DNA from: an uncultured Streptomyces sp.
Lineage (GTDB): Bacteria; Actinomycetota; Actinomycetes; Streptomycetales; Streptomycetaceae
Assembly: GCF_947488945.1 (NCBI RefSeq)
Contig: NZ_CANLBS010000007.1
Coordinates: 186,001 to 250,000 of the forward strand
Length of the DNA stretch: 64,000 bases
Reading direction: 5' to 3'
Below the pieces are notes generated by a model. It ran no database searches, was not told the DNA's origin, and saw only the letters and a list, made by a program, of their open reading frames with translations. Positions 50,097-59,700 of this stretch are shown here, piece by piece. A program made the translations under genes and the position numbers. How positions within the stretch are numbered: the first letter of the stretch is position 1; each line of letters starts with the position of its first letter.

Positions 50097-51953
50097 TCAG
50101 TCGTCTTCGTTGTCGCCGAAGTCGGGGCGGACGCCGCGCGCGGCCATGACCTCGTCGTTGGAGGTGCCGGCGGCGACCATCGGCCACACCATGGCGTCCT
50201 CGTGGACGATGAAGTCGATGACGACGGGGCGGTCGTTGACGGCGTTGGCCTCTTCGATGACCTTGTCCAGGTCGGCCGGGTCCTCGCAGCGGATCGCGTA
50301 GCAGCCCATGGCCTCGGACAGCTTGACGAAGTCCGGCACCCGGGTGCCCCTGGCGGCGTTGCCGTCCGCGTCCGGGCCCGCGTGCAGCACGGTGTTGGAG
50401 TAGCGCTGGTTGTAGAACAGGGTCTGCCACTGGCGGACCATCCCGAGCGCGCCGTTGTTGATGATGGCGACCTTGATCGGGATGCTGTTGAGCGCGCAGG
50501 TGGTGAGTTCCTGGTTGGTCATCTGGAAGCAGCCGTCGCCGTCGACCGCCCAGACCGTCCGGTCCGGCATGCCGGCCTTGGCGCCCATGGCGGCGGGGAC
50601 TGCGTACCCCATCGTCCCGGCGCCACCGCTGTTGAGCCAGGTGCGGGGTCGCTCGTACTCGATGAAGTGCGAGGCCCACATCTGGTGCTGGCCGACGCCC
50701 GCGGTGAAGATCGTTCCCTCGGGGGCCAGTTCGCCCAGGCGCTGGATGACCTGCTGCGGGGAGAGGCTGCCGTCCTCGGGGAAGTCGTAGCCCAGCGGGT
50801 AGGTCTCCCGCCAGCGGTCGAGGTCCTTCCACCAGGCGGTGTAGTCGCCGGTGCGGCCCTCGGTGTGCTCGGCCTGGACCGCCTGGACCAGGTCGGCGAT
50901 GACCTCGCGGGCGTCGCCGACGATCGGCACGTCGGCGGCACGGTTCTTGCCGATCTCGGCCGGGTCGATGTCCGCGTGGACGATCTTGGCGTACGGGGCG
51001 AAGCTGTCCAGCTTGCCGGTGACGCGGTCGTCGAAGCGGGCTCCGAGGGCGACGATCAGGTCGGCCTTCTGCAGGGCGGTGACGGCGGTGACCGAACCGT
51101 GCATGCCCGGCATCCCGACGTGCTGCGGGTGGCTGTCGGGGAAGGAGCCGAGCGCCATCAGGGTGGTGGTGACGGGCGCTCCGGTCAGTTCCGCGAGAAC
51201 CTTCAGCTCGGCGGTGGCGCCGGACTTCATCACGCCGCCGCCGACGTACAGCACCGGGCGCTTGGCCTCCACGATGAGCTTGGCGGCCTCGCGGATCTGC
51301 TTGGCGTGCGGCTTGGTGACCGGGCGGTAGCCGGGCAGGTCCATCGCGGGCGGCCAGCTGAAGGTGGTCTTCGACGTCAGCGCGTCCTTGGCGATGTCGA
51401 CGAGGACCGGTCCCGGACGGCCGGTGGCGGCGATGTGGAACGCCTCGGCGATCGTGTGCGCGATGTCCTCGGCGCGGGTCACCAGGAAGTTGTGCTTGGT
51501 GATCGGCATCGTGATGCCGCAGATGTCGGCTTCCTGGAAGGCGTCCGTACCGATGGCCGCGGAGGCCACCTGGCCGGTGATGGCGACCATGGGAACCGAG
51601 TCCATGGCCGCGTCGGCGATCGGGGTGACCAGGTTGGTCGCGCCGGGGCCCGAGGTGACCATGCAGACACCGACCTTGCCGGTGGCCTGGGCGTAGCCGG
51701 TGGCGGCGTGGCCCGCGCCCTGCTCGTGGCGGACGAGGACGTGCCGGACCCGGGTGGAGTCCATCAGCGGGTCGTAGGCCGGGAGGATGCAGCCGCCGGG
51801 GAGCCCGAATACGGTGTCGGCGCCGACTTCTTCGAGAGAACGGATGAGGGACTGCGCACCCGTGACGTGCTCAACGGTGGCGGACGCCTGTCCGCCGCTA
51901 CGGGCCCGCGGCTGGGGGTGGTGGGCCCCGGTGGCCTGCTCGGTCATCGGCAT
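50097..51953 (-). CDS. ilvB: acetolactate synthase large subunit
   Basis: A 618-residue ThDP enzyme making acetolactate from pyruvate, or acetohydroxybutyrate from pyruvate and 2-oxobutyrate. The ThDP Glu is in [23 protein letters not shown]-binding features in the middle domain, and the ThDP/Mg motif [18 protein letters not shown] at about 480-500. A 30-residue unconserved head precedes the N-terminal domain. GAGAAGAG precedes the ATG at 51953. Expression is controlled by the leader peptide and attenuator directly upstream. Confidence 0.97.
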   Translation of the reverse strand: MPMTEQATGAHHPQPRARSGGQASATVEHVTGAQSLIRSLEEVGADTVFGLPGGCILPAYDPLMDSTRVRHVLVRHEQGAGHAATGYAQATGKVGVCMVTSGPGATNLVTPIADAAMDSVPMVAITGQVASAAIGTDAFQEADICGITMPITKHNFLVTRAEDIAHTIAEAFHIAATGRPGPVLVDIAKDALTSKTTFSWPPAMDLPGYRPVTKPHAKQIREAAKLIVEAKRPVLYVGGGVMKSGATAELKVLAELTGAPVTTTLMALGSFPDSHPQHVGMPGMHGSVTAVTALQKADLIVALGARFDDRVTGKLDSFAPYAKIVHADIDPAEIGKNRAADVPIVGDAREVIADLVQAVQAEHTEGRTGDYTAWWKDLDRWRETYPLGYDFPEDGSLSPQQVIQRLGELAPEGTIFTAGVGQHQMWASHFIEYERPRTWLNSGGAGTMGYAVPAAMGAKAGMPDRTVWAVDGDGCFQMTNQELTTCALNSIPIKVAIINNGALGMVRQWQTLFYNQRYSNTVLHAGPDADGNAARGTRVPDFVKLSEAMGCYAIRCEDPADLDKVIEEANAVNDRPVVIDFIVHEDAMVWPMVAAGTSNDEVMAARGVRPDFGDNEDD

Positions 51954-52004
51954 TCTCTTCTCGAAGCTGAAGGGTTTTGCGGGGTTTTGGGGAGCGTCGG
52001 TGCA

Positions 52005-52040
52005 ACAAAAAACCCCTCGTGCCGTGAGGCAAGCGAGGGG
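52005..52040 (-). terminator. attenuator in ilvB leader
   Basis: On the minus strand CCCCTCG (with an inner TGCC/GGCA stem) pairs with CGAGGGG and is followed by TTTTTT. It lies between the leader peptide (stop 52084) and ilvB (start 51953): classical transcription attenuation. Shares AAAAAACCCCTCG with the cimA attenuator. Confidence 0.88.
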
Positions 52041-52083
52041 AGCGCGCCGGTGCGTTGTACGGAGTGCGTGGAGCGACTCCGTA

Positions 52084-52125
52084 TCAGCCGACGCGCTTTC
52101 CAAGTACGAGAATTCGGGTGCGCAT
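52084..52125 (-). CDS. ilvB leader peptide ([13 protein letters not shown])
   Basis: A 13-residue peptide with adjacent Ile-Leu-Val-Leu codons (ATT CTC GTA CTT), of which ATT, GTA and CTT are rare in this genome. GGAGAGAGGG precedes the ATG. Stalling when any branched-chain aminoacyl-tRNA is scarce would prevent the attenuator from forming. Such leaders are known ahead of ilvB in Streptomyces and corynebacteria. Confidence 0.88.
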   Translation of the reverse strand: MRTRILVLGKRVG

Positions 52126-52158
52126 GGCATTGACCCTCTCTCCGACACGGCCGGACTG

Positions 52159-55011
52159 TCAAGTGGGTGGGACGGGCGTCTCATTATGTGATCCGTTGTA
52201 CGAGGGGACGGACTCGCTGGTGGCCGCCCGCTGCACCGGCGCGTGGCCCGGCACCGGATAGCTGCCGCGGGTGAGGGCGTGGCGCAGGCGGTACTCGTCC
52301 AGCGCCCCGGAGAAGGCCATCCCCTGACCGTGGGTGCAGCCCATGGCGCGGAGCGCGAGGACCTGTTCGGGCAGGTCGACGCCGTCGGCCACGGACTGCA
52401 TCCCGAGGTCGTGGGCGATCCGCAGCAGCCCGCTGGTGATCTTGTGCAGCCGGGCCGACTCGACGACGCCCTCGACCAGGCCCCGGTCGAGTTTGAGCAC
52501 GTCGATGGGCAGCCGGCGGAGCGCGTTTATGGCGGCGTACCCGCGTCCGAAGCCGTCCAGGGCGATCCGCACGCCGAGTCGGCGCAGCGCCACCAGGCGG
52601 CGCTCCAGCTCCTCGAAGGAGATCCGCGGGTCACTGTCACAGACCTCGATCATCAGGGCGCCGGAGGGCAGGCCGTACCGGGTGAGCAGCGCCTCCACCG
52701 AGCGCAGCGGCGGGGTCTCCTCCAGCAGCCGTCCGGCGGGCAGCCGCACGGTGACGGGGGCGGTGTGCCCGGCACGGGCGCGGTCGGCGGCCTGTTGGAC
52801 GGCCTCCTCCAGCAGCCAGCGGCCGAGCTCGGCGGTGCGGTCGCCGTCCTCGGTGCGCAGGAACTCCGCGGGCGTGTAGAGGATGCCCTGGGCGGACCGC
52901 CAGCGGGCCTGGGCGGCGACCATGTCGACCGTGCCGGTGGCCAGGTGCACGACGGGCTGGTGGAGCAGGGCGAACTCCCCCTCGCGCAGGGCGCTGCGCA
53001 GCCGGGCGTTCAGCTCGGAGCGCCGGACGACGTCGGCCTGCATCTGGGGGGCGTAGAGCTCGACCCGGTCCTTGCCGGCCGCCTTGGCGCGGTACATCGC
53101 GAGGTCGGCGTTGCGCATCAGGTCGTTGGGGGTGATGCCGGGCTCGGCGAAGGCGACGCCGATCGACGCGGCGACCCGGACCTCGTTGACCCCGATGCGG
53201 TACGGCTGGGAGAGCGTGAGCCGGAGCCGTTCGGCGATCTCGTGGACCTGGTACTCGCGGGCGGACTGGTCCCGCGTGCCGTCGCCGACGATCAGGGCGG
53301 CGAACTCGTCGCCGCCGAGGCGGGCCGCGGTGTCGCCGGCCCGGACGGACTCCTCCAGCCGCTGGGCGGCCTGGATGAGGAGTTCGTCGCCGGCCTGGTG
53401 GCCGATGGAGTCGTTGACCGCCTTGAAGCCGTCGAGGTCGATGAAGAGCACCGCGGTGTCCGGGTCGCCGGCCCGCCGGCTGCCGAGGGCCTGGCGCACC
53501 CGGGTGGTGAACAGGGCGCGGTTGGGCAGGTCGGTGAGCGGGTCGTGCTCGGCGTTGTGCTGCAACTGGGCCTGGAGGCGGACCCGCTCGGTCACGTCCC
53601 GGCTGTTGAGCAGCAGTCCGCCGTGGTGGCGGTTGACGGTGGACTCGACGTTGAGCCAGTCGCCGTCGCCGGAGAGGAACCGGCACTCGATGCGGGTGGA
53701 GGGCACTTCGTGGGGCGGGGCGGCGAGGAAGCGGCGGACCGCGTGCACCACGGCGCCGCGGTCGTCGGGATGGATGATCGAGGAGAGCGTGCGGCCCTCC
53801 AGCGCGGCGGCGTCCGTGCCGTAGACGCCGGCCGCGGCCGGGCTGACGTAGCGGAGGGTGCCGTCCGGAGCGGCGATCATGATGACGTCGCTGGAGCCCT
53901 GCACCAGGGAGCGGAAGTGGTTCTCCTTCTGCGCCAGTTCCTGGGTGAGGGTGATGTTGTCGAGCAGCATGATGCCCTGGCGCACCACGAGCGCGAGGAC
54001 GACGGCGCAGCCGATGCCGATCACCACCCCGTCGACCCGGCGGCCGTCGAGGACGTTGTACAGGATGCCCAGGGTGCAGACGGCCGCCGCGAGGTACGGG
54101 GTGAGGGCGGCGAGCGATCCGGCGATGGGGCGGCTGACCGGGCGAACCGGCTCGGCGGGCCGCTTTGGCCGCGCGGACCGCTCGGCGGGCCGGCCGGCGC
54201 GGGCGGCGCCCCAGGGGGCGTAGGCGAGCAGCACCGAGCCGGCGAACCAGCCGGCGTCGAGGAGTTGACCGGAGTGGTAGCTGGAGCGCAGCAGCGGCGA
54301 GGTGAACAGGGCGTCGCTGAGCACGGTGAGGGCGAGGCCGGCGATGGCGGTGTTGACCGCCGACCGGTTGGCGTTGGCCCGGCGGAAGTGGAGCGCCAGC
54401 ACCATCGAGACGAGCACGATGTCCAGCAGCGGGTAGGCCAGCGACAGTGCGGCACGGGCGACGCTCTCGCCGTCGGCGTGCACCAGGTCGGCGGTGTGCG
54501 CGAGGGCCAGGCTCCAGGAGAGCGTGAGGAGCGAGCCGCCGATCAGCCAGGCGTCCAGCACCAGGCAGACCCAGCCGGCCCGGTTGGCCGGGCGTTTGGC
54601 GAGGACCAGCAGGCCGATGATGGCGGGCGGCGCGAAGCAGAGGTAGAAGGCGTCGGCGGGCGAGGGGCTCGGCACCTCGGTGCCGCGCACGACTTCGTAC
54701 CAGCCCCAGACGGCGTTGCCGCCCGCGGCCATCAGCGACGACAGCGAGAACAGCAGCCAGGCGGGACGGGAGGGGCGTCCGCCGCGGTGGGCGTAGAGGA
54801 AACAGGAGACGGCGGCGGCCAGGCCGGCCGCGCTGAGCCCGAAGTCCCCCATGATCAGGGCGAGCCGGGGCGAGCCCCAGCCGAGCCCCGCGCCGACGGC
54901 GTATCCCCCGCAGACGAGGGCGAGCAGGATCTGGGGCAGCAGCCGGAGCCGGGCGGACGAAGCCCTGGTCATCGGGCGGCGGGTGGCGAGCAGGGCGCCG
55001 AAGGCGCTCAC
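52159..55011 (-). CDS. cdgC: membrane GGDEF-EAL c-di-GMP protein, CdgC-like
   Basis: A 950-residue protein. Eight or so membrane helices (about 25-330) precede a PAS domain (about 375-480), a GGDEF domain with intact [10 protein letters not shown] near residue 563 and an EAL domain (about 680-930). The EAL motif is degenerate: [10 protein letters not shown] replaces VEALLRW, and [10 protein letters not shown] replaces DDFGTGYSS, so the phosphodiesterase metal ligands are lost. It should make c-di-GMP, or sense it. Location beside ilvB and the architecture match S. coelicolor CdgC (SCO5511). GTG at 55011 is chosen for GGAGA seven bases upstream; codons further upstream lose GC bias. A BldD-like box lies about 245 bp upstream. 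Confidence 0.9.
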   Translation of the reverse strand: MSAFGALLATRRPMTRASSARLRLLPQILLALVCGGYAVGAGLGWGSPRLALIMGDFGLSAAGLAAAVSCFLYAHRGGRPSRPAWLLFSLSSLMAAGGNAVWGWYEVVRGTEVPSPSPADAFYLCFAPPAIIGLLVLAKRPANRAGWVCLVLDAWLIGGSLLTLSWSLALAHTADLVHADGESVARAALSLAYPLLDIVLVSMVLALHFRRANANRSAVNTAIAGLALTVLSDALFTSPLLRSSYHSGQLLDAGWFAGSVLLAYAPWGAARAGRPAERSARPKRPAEPVRPVSRPIAGSLAALTPYLAAAVCTLGILYNVLDGRRVDGVVIGIGCAVVLALVVRQGIMLLDNITLTQELAQKENHFRSLVQGSSDVIMIAAPDGTLRYVSPAAAGVYGTDAAALEGRTLSSIIHPDDRGAVVHAVRRFLAAPPHEVPSTRIECRFLSGDGDWLNVESTVNRHHGGLLLNSRDVTERVRLQAQLQHNAEHDPLTDLPNRALFTTRVRQALGSRRAGDPDTAVLFIDLDGFKAVNDSIGHQAGDELLIQAAQRLEESVRAGDTAARLGGDEFAALIVGDGTRDQSAREYQVHEIAERLRLTLSQPYRIGVNEVRVAASIGVAFAEPGITPNDLMRNADLAMYRAKAAGKDRVELYAPQMQADVVRRSELNARLRSALREGEFALLHQPVVHLATGTVDMVAAQARWRSAQGILYTPAEFLRTEDGDRTAELGRWLLEEAVQQAADRARAGHTAPVTVRLPAGRLLEETPPLRSVEALLTRYGLPSGALMIEVCDSDPRISFEELERRLVALRRLGVRIALDGFGRGYAAINALRRLPIDVLKLDRGLVEGVVESARLHKITSGLLRIAHDLGMQSVADGVDLPEQVLALRAMGCTHGQGMAFSGALDEYRLRHALTRGSYPVPGHAPVQRAATSESVPSYNGSHNETPVPPT

Positions 55012-55354
55012 CGGATCGTCTCCGGGGCGGGGAGGCAGAGCACGCCCAGCGCTCTCAGCGCACTCAGGATCACGATCGCCGGTACGTGGTTCTTGTGCAG
55101 GGGTGGTGTCCATGATCGCTGTCGCCGGTCCCGCCGCGTCGGATCGTCTCGCCTTTGGCCGCACATCGCCCATTGCCCCCTCGCGTCCCGCTACCACCCC
55201 CGCCGCCGCCCCTTCCACGGCGCAGCCCCCGCCTCTGGACGATACACCAGAACGGTCACGCAGGGCCATACCCTCTCTACGCTCCGTGACGACCTGGGGC
55301 GTTGTCCCGCGCGGGCCCCCCGGAACCGCCCCACCGGGGAGCCGGGGGCGGGTG
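55012..55354. other. cdgC promoter region
   Basis: 343 bp without a gene, between cdgC and the dehydrogenase gene on the same strand. It holds the BldD-like site at 55255-55269 and AT-richer patches at 55060-55130 that may include the promoter. Confidence 0.5.
55255..55269 (+). promoter_or_regulatory. BldD box candidate
   Basis: GTCACGCAGGGCCAT fits the BldD consensus nTnACnCwGnGTnAn at every fixed position but one (T to C). BldD-(c-di-GMP) is known to repress several Streptomyces c-di-GMP genes, so feedback on cdgC is plausible. Confidence 0.55.
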
Positions 55355-56305
55355 TCAGCCGGTGGTGCGCACCACGTTCTCGACCGGCTCGCCGGCGACG
55401 AACCGGGTGAGCTGACCGGCGATCAGCCGCTTGGCGCGCGGCTCGAACGCGGAGGTGCTGCCGCCCACGTGCGGGGTGACGAGGACGTGGGGAGCATGCC
55501 AGAGCGGATGGCCCCGGGGCAGCGGTTCGGGGTCGGTGACGTCGAGCGCCGCCCGCAGCCGGCCGGACTCCAGTTCGGCGAGGAGCGCCCCGGTGTCCAC
55601 CACCTGCCCCCGGGCGACGTTCACCAGCAGGGCCCCGTCGTGCATGGCGGCGAGGAACTTCGCGTCCACGAGCCCCCGCGTGGAACGGTTCAGCGGGGTG
55701 CAGAGGATGACCACGTCGGCCTGCGGCAGCAGTTCCGGAAGGTCGTCGAGGGTCTGTACGGGGCCGCGCGCGGTGGTGCGCGGGGAGCGCGCGACGCGTG
55801 CGATCCGCGCGCACTCGAACGCCGTGAGCCGGTCCTCGACGGCGGAGCCGATGGAGCCGTACCCGACGATCAGCACGGACTTGTCGGCCAGCGCGGGATA
55901 GAAGCCCGACCGCCACTCCTCGGCTTCCTGCCCGCGCACGAAGCCGGGGATGTCGCGCAGCGAGGCGAGGATCAGGGCCAGGGTGAGCTCGGCGGTGGAC
56001 GCCTCGTGCACCCCCTTGGCGTTGCACAGCCGCACCCCGTCGGGCAGCAGCCCGAGCGCCGGCTCGACGTGGTCGATCCCGGCGGACAGCGTCTGCACGA
56101 CCCGCACGGACCGCATCCCGGCCAGCGGGCGCACGGAGATCTCCGGGCCCTTCATGTACGGGACGACGTAGAAGGCGCAGTCCGCCGGATCGGCGGGGAA
56201 CTGCTCGCCGCCGTCCCAGAACAGGGGGCGGATTCCGTCCGGGAGGCCGGGCACGCTGTCGGCGGGGAAGGGCAGCCACACGTCGGGGGGTGTCGTGGAA
56301 GTCAT
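55355..56305 (-). CDS. D-isomer-specific 2-hydroxyacid dehydrogenase
   Basis: A 316-residue NAD(P)-dependent dehydrogenase of the D-2-hydroxyacid family (glyoxylate/hydroxypyruvate reductase or phosphoglycerate dehydrogenase-like). The dinucleotide site is VLIVGYGSIGSAVEDRL, the catalytic Arg in NVARGQVVDTGALLAELESG and the His in VLVTPHVGGSTS. There is no ACT domain, unlike serA. It is divergent from the aldo/keto reductase gene. The substrate is open. Confidence 0.92.
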   Translation of the reverse strand: MTSTTPPDVWLPFPADSVPGLPDGIRPLFWDGGEQFPADPADCAFYVVPYMKGPEISVRPLAGMRSVRVVQTLSAGIDHVEPALGLLPDGVRLCNAKGVHEASTAELTLALILASLRDIPGFVRGQEAEEWRSGFYPALADKSVLIVGYGSIGSAVEDRLTAFECARIARVARSPRTTARGPVQTLDDLPELLPQADVVILCTPLNRSTRGLVDAKFLAAMHDGALLVNVARGQVVDTGALLAELESGRLRAALDVTDPEPLPRGHPLWHAPHVLVTPHVGGSTSAFEPRAKRLIAGQLTRFVAGEPVENVVRTTG

Positions 56306-56433
56306 GGTCAGGAGGCTATGCGAACGCCTCCGGGAGGCGAAGGGGGGTGCGGCAGAGGTTAGTTTGGTCCCGGTCGCGGTTCCGGACGCGGGGGCCCGGC
56401 CCCGGGGGCGGGACCGAGGGAGGGTACGGGCAG

Positions 56434-57426
56434 GTGGAGTTCAGGACGCTCGGCGGGGCGGCTCTCGCGGTGGGAGCGGTCGGGCTGGGCTGCATGCCGA
56501 TGAGTTGGGGCTACAGCTCCTCGCAGCAGCGCGGGGACCGCTCGGTGAACACGGTGCACGCGGCACTGGACGCCGGCACGACCCTGCTCGACACCGCGGA
56601 CATGTACGGCCCGTTCACCAATGAACTGCTGGTCGGGCGGGCGCTCAAGGGGCGCAGGTCGCAGGCTTTCCTCTCCACCAAGGGCGGGTTGCTGGTGGGC
56701 GACCAGCACATCGTCGCCAATGGCCGCCCCGGCTACGTGCGCAGGGCGTGCGACGCGTCCCTGCGCAGGCTCCAGACCGAGGTGATCGACCTCTACCAAC
56801 TGCACCGGGCCGACCCCGAAGTGCCGGTGGAGGAGACCTGGGGCGCGATGGCGGAGCTGGTGACGGCGGGCAAGGTGCGCGCGCTCGGGCTGTGCGCGAC
56901 GGGCGCCCGGGTCGCGCGGCGGGGCGGCGGGGGGCTGCACGACGGAACGATCCGGCAGCTGGAGCGGGTGCAGCAGGTCTTCCCGGTCAGCGCGGTCGAG
57001 GCGGAACTGTCGGTGTGGTCGCCGGAGGCGGTGGAGTCGCTGCTGCCGTGGTGCACCGCGCGCGGGGTGGGGCTGCTGGCCGCGATGCCGCTGGGCAGCG
57101 GCTATCTGACCGGGACCCTGACGCCGGGGCAGGGGTTCGAACCGGACGATCTGCGGGCCCGGCATCCGCGGTTCACGGCGGAGATGATGGCCGCCAACCA
57201 GCCGGTGGTGGCCGGGCTGCGCCGGGTCGCACGGCGTCACGGCGCGACACCGGCGCAGGTGGCACTGGCCTGGGTGCTGCGGCAGGGCCCGCACGTGGTG
57301 CCCGTGCCGGGCGCCAAGCGGGAGGCGTGGGCGGTCGAGAACGCGGCCGCCGCCCGGCTGGTGCTGGACGGGGCGGACCTCGCGGAGATCGCGGCGCTGC
57401 CCGCGGCCCGCGGGTCGTGGGACTGA
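56434..57426 (+). CDS. aldo/keto reductase
   Basis: A 330-residue NADPH-dependent aldo/keto reductase. The (alpha/beta)8 barrel signatures are GLGCMPMSWGY, LDTADMYGPFTNELLVGRAL with catalytic Asp and Tyr, the Lys in FLSTKGG and the His in LYQLHRADPEVPVEE. The closing VPVPGAKREAWAVENAAAA is the NADP site. It resembles the AKR13-type proteins (YakC). GTG at 56434 follows GGGAGGG. The substrate is unknown. Confidence 0.92.
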   Translation: MEFRTLGGAALAVGAVGLGCMPMSWGYSSSQQRGDRSVNTVHAALDAGTTLLDTADMYGPFTNELLVGRALKGRRSQAFLSTKGGLLVGDQHIVANGRPGYVRRACDASLRRLQTEVIDLYQLHRADPEVPVEETWGAMAELVTAGKVRALGLCATGARVARRGGGGLHDGTIRQLERVQQVFPVSAVEAELSVWSPEAVESLLPWCTARGVGLLAAMPLGSGYLTGTLTPGQGFEPDDLRARHPRFTAEMMAANQPVVAGLRRVARRHGATPAQVALAWVLRQGPHVVPVPGAKREAWAVENAAAARLVLDGADLAEIAALPAARGSWD

Positions 57427-57552
57427 GGCGGGCGCGGGACAATCTCCGGACACCGGGTACCCGGTCCACGGGACGCGGTGCGGCCTACGACGAGAACAGA
57501 CGACCGAGGCCGGGCGACCCCGCGTCGCTCGGCCGTCGAAAGGACCGGTTCT

Positions 57553-58755
57553 GTGCGCGGTGCGGTGTTCGGATCTGTACGTGTCCCCGTGGTGCGCCGG
57601 GGGGCGGTGGCCGCCCTCGCCGCGGCCTCGCTGCTGCTGACGGCCGGCTGTTCGTCCGGCGGGCAGGCGGGGGGCGCGGCCGGCCGGGAGTCGGCGCCGT
57701 CCGCCCCGCCGAGCGCGTCCGCGTCGGCCTCGCCCGGTTACACCGCGCCGCCCGCCGAGGGGTCGGTGACGGTGCGCTCCACGCTCGCCGAGGGCCTCGA
57801 CTCGCCCTGGGGGCTGGCGGCGCTGCCGGGCGGCGACCTGCTGGTGGGCTCCCGCGACGAGGCGACGGTGACCCGGATCGACGCGAAGACCGGGAAGAAG
57901 ACGCTGCTGGGCTCGGTGCCGGGCGTCTCCCCCGCCGGTGAGGGCGGTCTGCTGGGCCTCGCGGTCCCGGCGACGTTCGGCGCGGACCGCCAGGTGTACG
58001 CGTACTTCACGACGGAGTCCGACAACCGGATCGCCCGCATGACGTACGACCCGAAGCGGCCCGCCGGGCAGCAGTTGGGCGCCCCGGACACCGTCCTGCG
58101 TTCCCTCCCGAAGGGTTTCGTCCACAACGGCGGCCGGATCGCCTTCGGGCCGGACCGGATGCTGTACGCGGGCACCGGGGAGACCGGGGACGACCAGGTG
58201 GCGCAGGATCCGGACTCGTTGGCGGGGAAGATCCTGCGGATGACCCCGGACGGGGAGCCGGTGCACGGCAATCCGGAGGCGGACTCGGTGGTGTACTCCT
58301 CGGGCCACCGCAATGTGCAGGGCCTCGCCTGGGACGGGCAGAAGCGGTTGTGGGCCTCGGAGTTCGGCCAGGACACCTGGGACGAGCTGAATCTGATCGA
58401 GCCGGGCAAGAACTACGGCTGGCCCGAGACCGAGGGCGAGAAGGGGCGCCCGGGGTTCACCGAACCGGTCGCCCAGTGGCCGACGTCGAAGGCGTCGCCG
58501 AGCGGCATCGCGTACGCGGCCGGCTCGGTCTGGGTGGCGGGCCTGCGGGGCGAACGGCTCTGGCGCGTTCCGCTGTCGGGCACGGCCGAGGAGCCGTCGG
58601 CCGAACCGCAGGCGTTCCTGGAGGGGCGTTACGGGCGGCTGCGGACGGTGGTGGCGGCCGGCGGCGACCGGCTGTGGCTGGTGACGAGCAACACGGACGG
58701 CCGCGGCACACCGGAGTCGGGCGACGACCGGATCCTGCTGGTCGAGGTGGACTGA
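57553..58755 (+). CDS. PQQ-dependent sugar dehydrogenase-like lipoprotein
   Basis: A 400-residue exported lipoprotein: basic head, hydrophobic VAALAAASLLLTAGCSS with the lipobox LTAGC (Cys near 37) and a Ser/Pro linker. The mature part is a six-bladed propeller of the soluble glucose dehydrogenase/Asd family: LDSPWGLAALPGGDLLVGSR, GEGGLLGLAV, VHNGGRIAFGPD, YSSGHRNVQGLAWD and GRLRTVVAAGGDRLWLVTSN. Homologues oxidise aldoses at the outer face with PQQ. Whether PQQ is available in this organism is unknown. GTG at 57553 follows AAAGGA. Followed by a strong hairpin. Confidence 0.9.
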   Translation: MRGAVFGSVRVPVVRRGAVAALAAASLLLTAGCSSGGQAGGAAGRESAPSAPPSASASASPGYTAPPAEGSVTVRSTLAEGLDSPWGLAALPGGDLLVGSRDEATVTRIDAKTGKKTLLGSVPGVSPAGEGGLLGLAVPATFGADRQVYAYFTTESDNRIARMTYDPKRPAGQQLGAPDTVLRSLPKGFVHNGGRIAFGPDRMLYAGTGETGDDQVAQDPDSLAGKILRMTPDGEPVHGNPEADSVVYSSGHRNVQGLAWDGQKRLWASEFGQDTWDELNLIEPGKNYGWPETEGEKGRPGFTEPVAQWPTSKASPSGIAYAAGSVWVAGLRGERLWRVPLSGTAEEPSAEPQAFLEGRYGRLRTVVAAGGDRLWLVTSNTDGRGTPESGDDRILLVEVD

Positions 58756-58761
58756 CCGGCT

Positions 58762-58796
58762 CCGGGGTGCGGCGCGGCCTGCGCGCCGCACCCCGG
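58762..58796. terminator. 15-bp perfect convergent terminator
   Basis: CCGGGGTGCGGCGCG, loop GCCTG, then the exact complement, between the convergent sugar dehydrogenase and membrane protein genes. Confidence 0.9.
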
Positions 58797-58801
58797 TCGG
58801 G

Positions 58802-59413
58802 TCAGCCGGCGGCCGGCAGTCCGACGATCAGGTCGAAGTACATGGCCACCGAGATGAGGATGCTGAACGCCGCCAGCACCACGCCGCCGAGCGCGACGGA
58901 ACGGATCCAGGTCGGCTGCGGGCGGTCCGAGGGCGCGCCGAAGGCCGGGCGGACGAGGACGAACACGCCGACCAGCAGCGCGATGACGGCGAAGACGCCG
59001 TTGACGAGCGCGGTGGTGTGCCAGGCGTCGCCGTAGATCTCGGAGACCTGCTGGGCGGCCGAGCCGCCGCCGGAGGTCTTGATCTGGCCGATGAGCGTCT
59101 CCCGCTCGGCGGCGACCTTGCCGGTCCAGCCGCCCACCAGCGAGACGACCGCGACACCGGCGGCGATGACCGCTCCGGCGCCCGACCCGACGTTGCGGGC
59201 GGCCTCCTCGAAAGCGTCGGGCTCGTCGTCGAGGGAGGCGTCCTCGTCGGAGAACGCCTCGTCCTCGGTGTCGTGCGGGCCGGCCGCGTCGGCGGACCCT
59301 TCGGTCCTGGCGTCCTTGTCGAGCGTCGTGACGCCGGTGGAAGAGGTCTGCTTCTTCTCCTGCTCGTCCTCGGCGGCGGGGGTCGTGGGGGTCTTGGCGC
59401 CTGTGGTTTCCAT
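58802..59413 (-). CDS. membrane protein of unknown function
   Basis: A 203-residue protein. The first 85 residues are acidic and disordered (EDEAFSDEDASLDDEPDAFE), followed by a membrane helix (AGAVIAAGVAVVSLVGGWTG), a soluble loop of about 30 residues and two further helices (VNGVFAVIALLVGVFVLV; SVALGGVVLAAFSILISVAM). I know similar actinobacterial proteins as hypothetical. The ATG at 59413 is the natural start. Confidence 0.8.
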   Translation of the reverse strand: METTGAKTPTTPAAEDEQEKKQTSSTGVTTLDKDARTEGSADAAGPHDTEDEAFSDEDASLDDEPDAFEEAARNVGSGAGAVIAAGVAVVSLVGGWTGKVAAERETLIGQIKTSGGGSAAQQVSEIYGDAWHTTALVNGVFAVIALLVGVFVLVRPAFGAPSDRPQPTWIRSVALGGVVLAAFSILISVAMYFDLIVGLPAAG

Positions 59414-59700
59414 GTGACGCACGCTAGGCGTCCCGGATGAGAGGGTTCTTAACGGGGTCCTCCTTCCCTGGTCACGGCCGTGCCCCCGGAGGTCGCGGCC
59501 GGGCGGCGGCGCCCCCGTCACCGGCTCCGGCGCGGGCCCGCACCAGGCCGTTCGGCCCCCCGGTGCGGGGTGGCAGCCCCACCCCGCACCGTGCGCCAGG
59601 ACCACCGCGCATCCACCTGCCAGGCCGGTTCCGGCCGGGCCCGGAACGCCGAACGATGGAGGAACAGCCCCACCGGCACCCGCAGCACGAAGGATCAGAC

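Noticed and set aside
52243..55410. Plus-strand frame of 1055 codons opposite cdgC
   Set aside because: Antisense artefact of high GC third positions; the minus strand encodes GGDEF, PAS and EAL domains.
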